64,000 bases of DNA, taken from positions 35,513 to 99,512 of the forward strand of contig JAFQHI010000026.1 in NCBI GenBank assembly GCA_017398045.1, read 5' to 3'. Origin of the DNA: Alistipes sp. (GTDB lineage: Bacteria > Bacteroidota > Bacteroidia > Bacteroidales > Rikenellaceae). Below are positions 1-8,694 of the stretch, in pieces (position 1 is the stretch's first letter; each line of letters starts with the position of its first letter). A program made the position numbers and the translations under genes. The notes under the pieces are model-generated. The model did no database searches. It had not been told where the DNA came from and worked only from the letters and a program-made list of their open reading frames with translations.

Positions 1-53
1 TCATCTTATTTTATGGTCCTATAAGCACAACCTATCATCGTCGCAATGTGTTG

Positions 54-488
54 CTAATCATCTACATCGATAAGCTTGAAGCGATGGTCGAATCGTAACT
101 CCGGCCCCTCGCGCAGCTCCACATCGTAGCCCTGTTTCGTCCGCTCGATTTGCTCGACTCTGCGCCCCGCAAAGCGGGTTTGAATCACCTCGCGAATCGC
201 TGCCGGAATGACCCCTTCGGGCATCCCGTTTTGGCCGCAGTCGATATCGTTCCATTGGCCGTTGCGGTCAAATTCAATCGTGCAGCCGTCCGAAAGAAAG
301 ACCTTGTAGGTGCGATTGAAGAGCGAGCGTTCGGCTGCAACGTAGCTGATTTCGGTCTCCGAGAAGTGGCGCATCAACAGCTCTTGTGCCGTTCGGGGCA
401 GTTTCTCGAGCGTAATCATACGGTAGTTGTCGGCCTCCACGGGCCACGAAATAACGGCAATTGCCAGCGTAAGAATCAATTTTATCAT
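54..488 (-). CDS. Secreted PepSY-like (DUF2874-type) protein
   Basis: 144 residues. An N-terminal hydrophobic segment (about residues 2-18) looks like a Sec signal peptide, so the protein is probably periplasmic. The mature part is two copies of a short alpha-beta unit: about residues 29-85 (LPRTAQELLMRHF ... GCTIEFDRNGQW) and 92-144 (IPAAIREVIQTRF ... GPELRFDHRFKL). Each unit is a helix followed by strands ending in an F/E-x-D pattern, typical of the PepSY_like family of Bacteroidota. These small periplasmic proteins have no established function. It stands alone and points towards the window edge. The family call is fairly sure; the role is unknown. Confidence 0.75.
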   Translation of the reverse strand: MIKLILTLAIAVISWPVEADNYRMITLEKLPRTAQELLMRHFSETEISYVAAERSLFNRTYKVFLSDGCTIEFDRNGQWNDIDCGQNGMPEGVIPAAIREVIQTRFAGRRVEQIERTKQGYDVELREGPELRFDHRFKLIDVDD

Positions 489-552
489 GGTAGATTGGTT
501 TTCAAAATTACTTGCAAATACAACGCCAAAAGAGTCTTGTTACGAATTCCGG

Positions 553-592
553 AAACGAAAAGAGGGTGTCCAAACCTTGTTGGACACCCTCC
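553..592 (-). terminator. Rho-independent terminator of groEL
   Basis: Stem AGGGTGTCCAA (563-573) pairs perfectly with TTGGACACCCT (580-590) around a 6-nt loop. On the minus strand it is followed by a T-rich stretch (CTCTTTTCGTTT). It lies 25 bp past the groEL stop codon. Confidence 0.8.
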
Positions 593-615
593 CTTGTTGT
601 GCGTCGGCAGACGGC

Positions 616-2392
<1,777 letters not shown>

Positions 2393-2430
2393 CAGTGTTG
2401 TTTCGTTGTAATTTGTTGTCGTCTGTACTC

Positions 2431-2552
2431 AAAAATCGAATAACGAGTGGGATTTCAAGGCTTGCGCAGTCCGAGAACCCGGAGCATACTCGGTCGTATG
2501 TGAGGATTCGAGGACAAGCGTAACGCGGAAATCACCTCGTTTGTCGATTTTT
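2431..2552. repeat. Palindromic intergenic element, copy B (inverted)
   Basis: Same core as copy A but in the opposite orientation: read on the minus strand it contains GAATCCTCACATACG ... AGTATGCTCCGGG ... GCGCAAGCCTTGAAATCCC. Its outer arms are a long near-perfect inverted repeat (AAAAATCGA-n-AACGAG and its complement). Copies A and B face each other in the groES-groEL gap and could also pair with one another. Confidence 0.7.
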
Positions 2553-2558
2553 GCTTGT

Positions 2559-2825
2559 TTAGATAATCGCCAGGATATCCCCCTGACGCATGATAAGATA
2601 CTCCACGCCGTCGATGGTCAGCTCCTGACCCGAGTACTTGCCATAGAGTACCTCGTCGCCCTCCTTGACCTCCATCTTGACATCTTTCGTGCCGGGGCCT
2701 ACGGCTACGACTTTACCTGCCAGGGGCTTCTCCTTGGCCGTGTCGGGAATGTAGAGACCGCCTGCGGTCTTCTCTTCTGCGGGATTCGGGAGAATCAATA
2801 CCCGATCCGATAACGGTTTTACCAT
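2559..2825 (-). CDS. groES: Co-chaperonin GroES (10 kDa)
   Basis: 88 residues, slightly shorter than the E. coli protein. It forms the heptameric lid of the GroEL chamber. The family start [11 protein letters not shown], the mobile-loop region ([14 protein letters not shown], residues 17-30) and the C-terminal segment [16 protein letters not shown] are all visible. It is first in the groES-groEL pair. A TATCTTTG promoter element lies about 70 bp upstream. Confidence 0.97.
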   Translation of the reverse strand: MVKPLSDRVLILPNPAEEKTAGGLYIPDTAKEKPLAGKVVAVGPGTKDVKMEVKEGDEVLYGKYSGQELTIDGVEYLIMRQGDILAII

Positions 2826-2891
2826 AACTTTGAATGTTTTTTAGTTTATATTGTTTTTAATTCATCTGCATACGCTGTTCTCACGAACACA

Positions 2892-2899
2892 CAAAGATA
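2892..2899 (-). promoter_or_regulatory. Probable groES promoter, -7 element TATCTTTG
   Basis: Minus-strand TATCTTTG fits the Bacteroidota -7 consensus TAnnTTTG. A TTTG lies about 22 nt upstream, slightly far for the -33 box. No CIRCE inverted repeat was recognised. Confidence 0.55.
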
Positions 2900-2995
2900 A
2901 TAACAAAGGTTGTACCAATCACAAACTCCCCGCCATTTTGTCAGTTTTTTTGATGAAAACGGCACGTTGTCCTGCAACGAAAAACCGAGAAACAA

Positions 2996-3556
2996 CTATT
3001 GGCTCTCGGTTTGCTTGTTGCGATGTTTTAGACGTGTGTGGGTGAGATGCTCTCTGAAACCGCCCTCTTGGGTGAATCGTTCCCCGATTTGCTCGATGAA
3101 TTTGTGTAGCATGAAGTCGGCTTGGTGGATGAGGATGAGCGCGAGGTTGGCAATTGTTTCGTCGTTGCGCTCCTCGATGAGTGCCGACCAAAAGGCGGTT
3201 TCATTGTGCTTGCGCCCCAACTCTTGCGCTTTTTTGAACGCCTCCGAACTGCTCTCCCACCGATTGAGCCGGCGGACTCGTAGATAATCTTCGTAGTCGG
3301 CATATAGCTCTTGCAGACTGCTCTTGGCTACATTCATCAGCTTCAACTCGCTTTCGATCGATGTGGCCGATGCGGCATATCCCTCGATGATGTTCTGCTT
3401 GCCCGACCGTGCCGCCTGCACCATTTGGTCGCGCGTGCGGTCACCACGCTCCAGGAATTTGTTGGCGAAGAAATAGGTCATGTCGTAGATAGCCTCGGCC
3501 TTTTGGTAGCAGAGCAAATCGCGGTGATTGGTCTTAAGCTTTATCAGTTCCGACAT
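2996..3556 (-). CDS. Four-helix-bundle suffix-domain protein (copy 1)
   Basis: 186 residues, no signal peptide, probably cytoplasmic. Residues 15-95 carry the four-helix-bundle signature of the S23/IVP-Avd superfamily: DQMVQAARSGKQNIIEG (43-59), SIESELKLMNVAKSSLQEL (66-84) and DYEDYLR (87-93). About 90 residues follow that match the suffix domain seen in Bacteroidota members (EAFKKAQELGRKHNETAFW, then a helical part with EGGFREHL). Related proteins include those encoded in 23S rRNA intervening sequences and Avd, the accessory protein of diversity-generating retroelements. Neither an rRNA gene nor a reverse transcriptase is in this window. A paralogue lies at 6505-7074. Function unknown. Confidence 0.85.
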   Translation of the reverse strand: MSELIKLKTNHRDLLCYQKAEAIYDMTYFFANKFLERGDRTRDQMVQAARSGKQNIIEGYAASATSIESELKLMNVAKSSLQELYADYEDYLRVRRLNRWESSSEAFKKAQELGRKHNETAFWSALIEERNDETIANLALILIHQADFMLHKFIEQIGERFTQEGGFREHLTHTRLKHRNKQTESQ

Positions 3557-3574
3557 CGTAGCGTGGTGTTTTTA

Positions 3575-3582
3575 CAAAGGTA
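3575..3582 (-). promoter_or_regulatory. Probable promoter of four-helix gene copy 1 (TACCTTTG)
   Basis: Minus-strand TACCTTTG, a match to TAnnTTTG, 19 bp before the ATG at 3556. No good TTTG box was seen at the expected distance. Confidence 0.5.
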
Positions 3583-3605
3583 ACAACTTCTCGCTATAAA
3601 TCGAA

Positions 3606-3975
3606 ATTTTTTCAGGGGTTTTAAGGGTAATTAAGGGTTACTAAGGGTTGCTAAGGGGGTCCTTTAGCTCCCCATTTTTTCTTTTTTGAAAGGTTGCTAA
3701 AGGTTACTAATGGTTGCTAATGGTTGCTAAGGGGGGCCTTTAATAGCCTTTAGTCCCCTTTAGTTCCCTTTTTTCTTTTTTTTGAAAGGTAGCTAAGGGT
3801 TATTAAGGGTTGCTAATGGTTGCTAAGGGGGGCCTTTAATTGCCTTTAGCCCCTTTAGTTTCCTTTAGTTCCCTTTTTTCTTTTTTTTGAAAGGTTGCTA
3901 AAGGTTATTAAGGGTTGCTAATGGTTGCTAAGGGGCTCCTTTAATTGCCTTTAATCCCCTTATCCTCCTTTGTTT
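3606..3975. repeat. Four tandem hairpin units of 10-bp-phased repeats
   Basis: This fills most of the 483-bp gap 3557-4039. Four units start near 3606, 3688, 3784 and 3889 (81-105 bp each). Each has a left arm of about four 10-bp words such as GGTTGCTAAA / GGTTACTAAT, a G/C centre (GGGGGGCC), a right arm of 10-bp words on the opposite strand (CCTTTAATAG, CCTTTAGTCC) and a pyrimidine tail (CCCTTTTTTCTTTTTTTT). The arms are imperfectly complementary, so each unit can fold as a long hairpin. No ORF runs through it. Confidence 0.85.
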
Positions 3976-3980
3976 ACTCC

Positions 3981-4018
3981 ACAAAAAAACAACCACCCTT
4001 TGTGAGAGTGGTTGTTTT
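3981..4018 (-). terminator. Terminator of the BACON lipoprotein gene
   Basis: Stem CAACCAC / GTGGTTG with a minus-strand run of seven T. It lies 22 bp after the stop of the gene at 4040. Confidence 0.75.
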
Positions 4019-4039
4019 GAAAGTTCGAAAAATCGAGTA

Positions 4040-6196
4040 TTACTCGCTCAACTTGTAAAGTGTGATGGCTTTTTGATTTGAGAAAGTTGAACTCTTGTAG
4101 TAGCGGAAACGGTCTTGCCCTTCTGTCGTGTTGAAACGCAAATATGCATTACCACTGACAATGTGTACTGAACCATCTGCGTTGAGAGTGAGTGTGTTCG
4201 AGTAACTTGTCGTTGTGCTAGACTTTAAGCCATTGGCATCGGAAGTCTGCCCGATGTAGTATCCGCTTGCCGATTTAATCGTGTAGCCATCGTTCCCTGC
4301 TGAAATCGTGAATGCATATCCGTTGATTTCCTCCGTAGCCTCGATTGCCGAGTCTGCAATAGTGACCTCTTTGAAGTTGTTGCTTGCGTCAAGTTTAGAC
4401 AACGAACCATCAAAAACGAACGACTCGTCCTCATTAACGATTAAATATGTACCGCTCCAGTCGCTCGGAGTAGAAGTGACTTTTTGATAGTATATTGCAC
4501 CAGTGGCGGGAGCTCCCGACTGCGAAATCACAACAATTCGCGTAATGTCTGCTGTGGCATGGGTCAGTACAACTTTGGCCTCGCGTGCCTCTGTAGCTGT
4601 ATTCTGCGATGCCGTCAAGGTCAGTACACCGTTAACATTTTGGGCATCCAACCACTCGGCATCGTCTTCTACAGTCCAATTTACATTGTCTGTCGTCACT
4701 GCAATCGTTTTCGCGGTGCCGTCAGCATCAATTGACGCATTGCCACTTGCCGGATAGAGGTAATTTTCTACGGGAACTACTTCAGTAACAAAAATGTTAA
4801 GATATTGACCATAAGTGTAACATGCGTAACCAGTCACTAATACCGGGGTTGTGGAACTCGTGAATGCGGTAGCAGGGCGGATAGCGGAACCGATACGTGT
4901 TGCTCCATATACATAAAGGTTGGTGTAATTGCCAGAGACGGTAAGCGATGAGGCTTCAAACTGAATGTATTCACCGACCGTAAGATTGTCGGATTTTGCA
5001 TCAAACTCCGCTCCATTAACCAACAGCGTTGCCTCTGGATGAGTTACTTCTGTTTCGCCAATTTTTTCAACAACGGCACCCGACTTAATCTGACGCTCGC
5101 CATAAGTCGAGGTCAGCGCATTCGTGATGTTGATGATGTCACCAACTTCAGCATCAAGAGCTTGATATGAAAAGAGATATCCGGTGGCATCTTTTAGCAG
5201 TAAATTATAATAACCTTTAGCAACTACCGTCACGTTCTTGATGTTGTAAGTACCCTCGGCCGATGCAGCGTGGATCTCGGCAATCGTCGTCCACTCGATA
5301 TCACCATCAGCAGCGAAGTCGAAATTCAGCGTCGTAACCTTGCCGGGGGCAAAGCCCTTGCCGGCGGGAATCGTGTACTCGCGAACGCTTACCTCGTCGC
5401 TATTGTCGGTAACCGTTACGGTGATGGTCTCGGTTGCGCCCTCTTTAACCTCAAACGGGCAAACCGTCAGGTAGAATGCGGCCGAAGTCTCAGGATTAAT
5501 AGCTTCCTCACCCGATACCTCCAAGCTTACATTCGAATAGGTGTAGTTGTCACCGCTGCTTGCGTATGCAGGAGCATCGCCCGTAATATCAACATAGTAA
5601 GTACCCGAAATTTTCGTACCGGCGGTCTCAACCAAAATGCTCTTAATCGAGATAGCCTCGTCAAGGGTATTCGTAACATTTACCTTAATCATCGACGAAA
5701 GGTGCTTCATCGAGAACTCGGGAGCAACACTGCTACCACCCTTAACAACACCATAGAGGGGCGCACCGCTCGTGTGGGTTGTGTTGTCGTTGCCTGCTTG
5801 AGCCTGCGTAAGAGCAGCAATCGTCATGTAGCCGGCCTTAGCGGGAGTTGTGTTGTATGCGCTATAAGGATAGATTGCAAACCAATCGTAGCTGGTGCCA
5901 TCCTCTACGCCGGTAACCGTACCCGTAAAGGTGCCGGCTGCGACATCCTTCAGCGTAAATTCTCCATCCGAAACATAGGTTGCAGTTTCCTCACCGGCAA
6001 CAGCGTGGAAAATGTTGAGGTTGTCACCATCAGCCCACGAGGTCGAATAGCCGTCGGCTACGGTACGGGTAGCATCCAGGTTGGCATAAACTACAAAATC
6101 CTGCTCCAGAGTGGGAGCGACGGTCTCCTCTTTCGAGCAGTTCGTCAGGGCCAATGCTGCAACGAGCATCCAGCCCAAAGCAAAAAACTTTTTCAT
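4040..6196 (-). CDS. Surface lipoprotein: fimbrillin-like, OB-like and BACON domains
   Basis: 718 residues. The lipobox LTNC (Cys about residue 20) in MKKFFALGWMLVAALALTNC predicts a lipoprotein; charged residues after the Cys (SKEE) suggest export to the surface. About 25-290 resembles fimbrillin-like (Mfa-type) domains (TRTVADGYSTSWADGDNLNI, DWFAIYPYSAY). About 300-480 has two beta-rich parts resembling OB-folds. About 481-568 is a BACON domain (WTVEDDAEWL ... RIVVISQSG), a carbohydrate- or mucin-associated Ig-like fold. About 569-718 is a beta-rich end seen in other gut Bacteroidota surface proteins (family not named). The start MKKFF was chosen because it begins the signal peptide; an ATG 63 bp upstream overlaps the preceding peptide gene. 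Probably co-transcribed with that gene (19 bp apart). Confidence 0.85.
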   Translation of the reverse strand: MKKFFALGWMLVAALALTNCSKEETVAPTLEQDFVVYANLDATRTVADGYSTSWADGDNLNIFHAVAGEETATYVSDGEFTLKDVAAGTFTGTVTGVEDGTSYDWFAIYPYSAYNTTPAKAGYMTIAALTQAQAGNDNTTHTSGAPLYGVVKGGSSVAPEFSMKHLSSMIKVNVTNTLDEAISIKSILVETAGTKISGTYYVDITGDAPAYASSGDNYTYSNVSLEVSGEEAINPETSAAFYLTVCPFEVKEGATETITVTVTDNSDEVSVREYTIPAGKGFAPGKVTTLNFDFAADGDIEWTTIAEIHAASAEGTYNIKNVTVVAKGYYNLLLKDATGYLFSYQALDAEVGDIINITNALTSTYGERQIKSGAVVEKIGETEVTHPEATLLVNGAEFDAKSDNLTVGEYIQFEASSLTVSGNYTNLYVYGATRIGSAIRPATAFTSSTTPVLVTGYACYTYGQYLNIFVTEVVPVENYLYPASGNASIDADGTAKTIAVTTDNVNWTVEDDAEWLDAQNVNGVLTLTASQNTATEAREAKVVLTHATADITRIVVISQSGAPATGAIYYQKVTSTPSDWSGTYLIVNEDESFVFDGSLSKLDASNNFKEVTIADSAIEATEEINGYAFTISAGNDGYTIKSASGYYIGQTSDANGLKSSTTTSYSNTLTLNADGSVHIVSGNAYLRFNTTEGQDRFRYYKSSTFSNQKAITLYKLSE

Positions 6197-6215
6197 GCTT
6201 AATAGTTTGTTAGAA

Positions 6216-6350
6216 TTACTCGTTGTTGGGATCATACGAATCACCTTCCTCCCAGTCATTTACCGAACTGGCAAAACCCTGCTCAACAGCGATGTCGAGC
6301 ACCTCTACCATGGGGGCCTCGTAAGCCTCCGTCATCATCTTTTTAATCAT
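6216..6350 (-). CDS. 44-residue acidic peptide preceding the surface lipoprotein
   Basis: ATG to TAA, 45 codons: begins MIKKMMTEAYEAPMVEVL, then DIAVEQGFASSVNDWEEG, ends DSYDPNNE. The pattern (basic start, Y-x-x-P-x-V-E-V, then E-x-G-F-A-S-S and a W/D/E/G-rich tail) recalls short peptides I associate with surface-protein operons in Alistipes and relatives, usually annotated hypothetical. It has no obvious signal peptide or Cys. It ends 19 bp before the lipoprotein start on the same strand, so co-transcription is likely. It could be a real peptide or a leader that affects translation of the next gene. Coding is supported by codon quality and context, not by a known family. Confidence 0.65.
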   Translation of the reverse strand: MIKKMMTEAYEAPMVEVLDIAVEQGFASSVNDWEEGDSYDPNNE

Positions 6351-6378
6351 TTTGTTTGTTGTTTTATTTGTTTAAATA

Positions 6379-6489
6379 ATGATTTTAACGAAATTAACGA
6401 AATTAACGAAATTAACGAAATTAACGAAATTAACGAAATTAACGAAATCTTTAATCTCTTTAATCTCTTTAATCTCTTTAATCTCTTTA
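6379..6489. repeat. Two abutting 9-bp tandem arrays, complementary to each other
   Basis: About seven copies of ATTAACGAA are followed directly by about five copies of CTTTAATCT. The second word read on the other strand (ATTAAAGAG-like) matches the first at 6-7 of 9 positions, so the block can fold as one hairpin. It lies between four-helix gene copy 2 and the peptide gene, in what would be the 5' leader of the peptide-lipoprotein transcript. Confidence 0.85.
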
Positions 6490-6504
6490 CTATCCTTACA
6501 CTCT

Positions 6505-7074
6505 TTATTTTTTATTCCAATTGTTTATGCTGGCTTCTCTGCGCTCTCGGCTCAACTGCTCGCGGAAGCCGCCCTCGTTGAGAAACTTGGCGTGCATACT
6601 TTGCAGTAGGCGATAGAGCAGAAAATCGGTTTGGCAGATCATGATGATGACCAAATTGGCCATCTGCTCTGCATTGTACGGCTCGGCCAACGATCGGTAA
6701 AAGTCCGTGTCGTTGTGCTTAAAGCCGACTTGGCGCAAACGGATAAAGTCGGGGGTTGTCTCCTCCCATTGGCGGAGCTGATGGGTACGCAGGAAATCCT
6801 CGTAATCGGTTTTCAGCTCATGGAGGCTGGCTTTCGCTACATTTGTCAGCTTGAGCGCAGTCTCGACCGAGGTGGGGTAGGCGGCTTGTCCTTCGACAAT
6901 ATTCTGTTTGCCCGAACGCGCAGCTTGGATCATCTGGTCAAAGGTTCGGTCTTTGGGCGAAAGATACCGCGAGCAAAACAGGTGTGTCAAATCAAAAACA
7001 GCCTCGGCCTTTTGATAACACGCCAATTGTTTGTAGGCGGGTGTCCGAAACGAAGTGTGTTCCACGGTGCGCAT
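6505..7074 (-). CDS. Four-helix-bundle suffix-domain protein (copy 2)
   Basis: 189 residues, paralogue of the protein at 2996-3556. The same blocks are visible: CYQKAEAVFDLTHLF (19-33), DQMIQAARSGKQNIVEG (46-62), SVETALKLTNVAKASLHEL (69-87), DYEDFLR (90-96), then the suffix domain (RLRQVGFKHNDTDFY; EGGFREQL). Probably cytoplasmic. The core can be aligned between the copies by eye, but they differ at many positions, so this is not a recent duplication. A TATCTTTG element sits just upstream. Function unknown; relation to Avd and S23 proteins is by fold. Confidence 0.85.
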   Translation of the reverse strand: MRTVEHTSFRTPAYKQLACYQKAEAVFDLTHLFCSRYLSPKDRTFDQMIQAARSGKQNIVEGQAAYPTSVETALKLTNVAKASLHELKTDYEDFLRTHQLRQWEETTPDFIRLRQVGFKHNDTDFYRSLAEPYNAEQMANLVIIMICQTDFLLYRLLQSMHAKFLNEGGFREQLSRERREASINNWNKK

Positions 7075-7090
7075 CGCATTTTTAAGAGTA

Positions 7091-7098
7091 CAAAGATA
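7091..7098 (-). promoter_or_regulatory. Probable promoter of four-helix gene copy 2 (TATCTTTG)
   Basis: Minus-strand TATCTTTG (TAnnTTTG), 17 bp before the start codon, in AT-rich DNA. Confidence 0.55.
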
Positions 7099-7192
7099 CG
7101 CTATTTAATTGATATTATGTGATAAAATGATAAAAAAAATAGCAAAAATTATCTTTTTGCTATCCTTTTGTGGTTGGTGTGCGCGTTTCCCT

Positions 7193-7252
7193 TTCGGCTG
7201 CTTTAGCTGCCTTTAGCCACCCTTCACGCCTTTTGCGCCCTTTTGCGCCCTG
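7193..7252. repeat. 10-bp-phased array, single arm
   Basis: Words GCTGCTTTAG, CTGCCTTTAG, CCACCCTTCA, CGCCTTTTGC, GCCCTTTTGC follow one another at 10-bp spacing, ending just before the rodA stop codon. Same type as the arrays at 3606, 27446, 34086, 51539 and 60204 but more degenerate. Confidence 0.55.
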
Positions 7253-7254
7253 CG

Positions 7255-8694
7255 CTAAATTTTATTGAGTGCAAAGTGGCGGGTGGAGGCATCGAGGCGG
7301 ATGGCGATAAACAGAAGAATGGTGAAGGCGATGAGCGACGAACCGCCATAGCTCATAAAGGGGAGCGGGATGCCCATCACGGGCATCAGGCCGACCGTCA
7401 TGCCGACATTGACCAGCACGTGGAACAGCAGAATCGAGGCCACGCAGTAGCAGTAGATGCGCCCGAAAGGCTCCTCCTGCCGCTCGCCCATCTTGATAAG
7501 GCGCAGGATGAGTGCCGCGAAGAGCGAGAGGATGGTGAGCGTACCGAGGAAGCCCCACTCCTCGCCCACGGTGCAGAAGATAAAGTCCGTATGGCGTTCA
7601 GGCACAAAGCCGTACTTAATCTGCGTACCTTCGAGGAAACCCTTGCCGATAAGGCCACCCGAACCGATGGCAATCTTCGCCTGGTTCACGTTGTAGTCGG
7701 CACCCGCGGGGTCGTTGATGATGCCCATAAAGCTCAAAATACGCTTCTGCTGGTGCGGCTCGAGGGCGTTGAACACGCGGTCCACCGAGAGGAGGAAGAT
7801 GACCGAACCGCAGAAGAAGATGAGCGTGACGAACGTGTGGGCGAGGTTGAAGCGGAAGGCGTAGATAGCCAGACCGATAGCCGCCACGAACGAGACGATA
7901 AGCAGCGAGTAGTAGAAGTTCAGCCCCTCGTCGAACATCAACCCCGAAAGAATCATCAGCAGCATGGCCGTGAGCAGCAACAGGGCGACGAAGATAATAC
8001 GCGAGCGCACCTGACCGCTCACCATCACCTCCGAGAAGGTACAGAGCGCGACGAGCAACAGCAGCAGCGCGAGAGGTGAGAGGAGGAACGAGGCGATAAA
8101 GAGCGATGCAATCAGAAGAATCAGGATGCAGAGCCACTTATTCAACCCCTCGCGGTAGAGGACAATGAGGAACGAACCCAAAACCAGTCCCGAACCGGTG
8201 TCGTTTTGCAGGATGATAATCAACAGCGGGACGCAGAGCAGCAGCCCGACCTTCACCAAATCGCCGATGCGGGCGATGTTGAAGGTGTATTCGCTCATGA
8301 GGCGGGCGGTGGCCAGAGCCGTCGCAATCTTCGCAAACTCAACGGGTTGCACATTGAACGAGCCGAACGAAATCCAGGCCTTGGCACCGTTGATTTCCTT
8401 ACCGATGACCAGGGTCGAGAGGAGCAACAGCAGTCCGATGATATAGGCCGGATAGGCCCACATATGGTAGTAACGGTCGTCGAGCAGCAAGACAAAGAGG
8501 GCCACCACGGCAGCCACGGCAATCCAAACCACCTGTTTCATGTAGAAGTGGGCAAACGAGAAGAGGTGGGGCAGGGTTTCGTCGTAGGTGGCGGCGGCGA
8601 TGGATACCCAGCCGGCAAGGACGATGAGTGCATAGAACAGCACCGTCAGGCGGTCCACACCGCCAAAGAGCGAACCGGAACGATTACTTGTCAT
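7255..8694 (-). CDS. rodA: Rod-shape peptidoglycan polymerase RodA (SEDS family)
   Basis: 479 residues, integral inner-membrane protein with about ten or more hydrophobic helices. SEDS proteins polymerise lipid II into glycan strands; RodA works with PBP2 in lateral wall growth. The conserved late block (GSGGLIGKGFLEGTQIKYGF, then PERHTDFIF and EEWGFLG) and the C-terminal GIPLPFMSYGGSSL segment are clear. It is longer than E. coli RodA (370 residues), with extra central membrane helices (about residues 190-310), a length common in Bacteroidota. Its start overlaps the end of mrdA by 11 bp, indicating translational coupling at the end of the mre operon. Confidence 0.95.
   Translation of the reverse strand: MTSNRSGSLFGGVDRLTVLFYALIVLAGWVSIAAATYDETLPHLFSFAHFYMKQVVWIAVAAVVALFVLLLDDRYYHMWAYPAYIIGLLLLLSTLVIGKEINGAKAWISFGSFNVQPVEFAKIATALATARLMSEYTFNIARIGDLVKVGLLLCVPLLIIILQNDTGSGLVLGSFLIVLYREGLNKWLCILILLIASLFIASFLLSPLALLLLLVALCTFSEVMVSGQVRSRIIFVALLLLTAMLLMILSGLMFDEGLNFYYSLLIVSFVAAIGLAIYAFRFNLAHTFVTLIFFCGSVIFLLSVDRVFNALEPHQQKRILSFMGIINDPAGADYNVNQAKIAIGSGGLIGKGFLEGTQIKYGFVPERHTDFIFCTVGEEWGFLGTLTILSLFAALILRLIKMGERQEEPFGRIYCYCVASILLFHVLVNVGMTVGLMPVMGIPLPFMSYGGSSLIAFTILLFIAIRLDASTRHFALNKI

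Noticed and set aside
1-53. Possible gene end at the left edge
   Set aside because: The first 53 bases are AT-rich with no supported frame; too short to call.
3606-3975. CRISPR-like array
   Set aside because: No constant repeat of 25-40 bp with unique spacers and no cas genes; it is 10-bp words in hairpin units.
6111-6581. Plus-strand frame encoding a repeated N-E-I and N-L-F peptide
   Set aside because: Created by the 9-bp tandem arrays, whose period is a multiple of three; it crosses two minus-strand genes.
2996-7074. Diversity-generating retroelement around the Avd-like genes
   Set aside because: No reverse transcriptase and no template/variable repeat pair with adenine-directed differences was found in the window.
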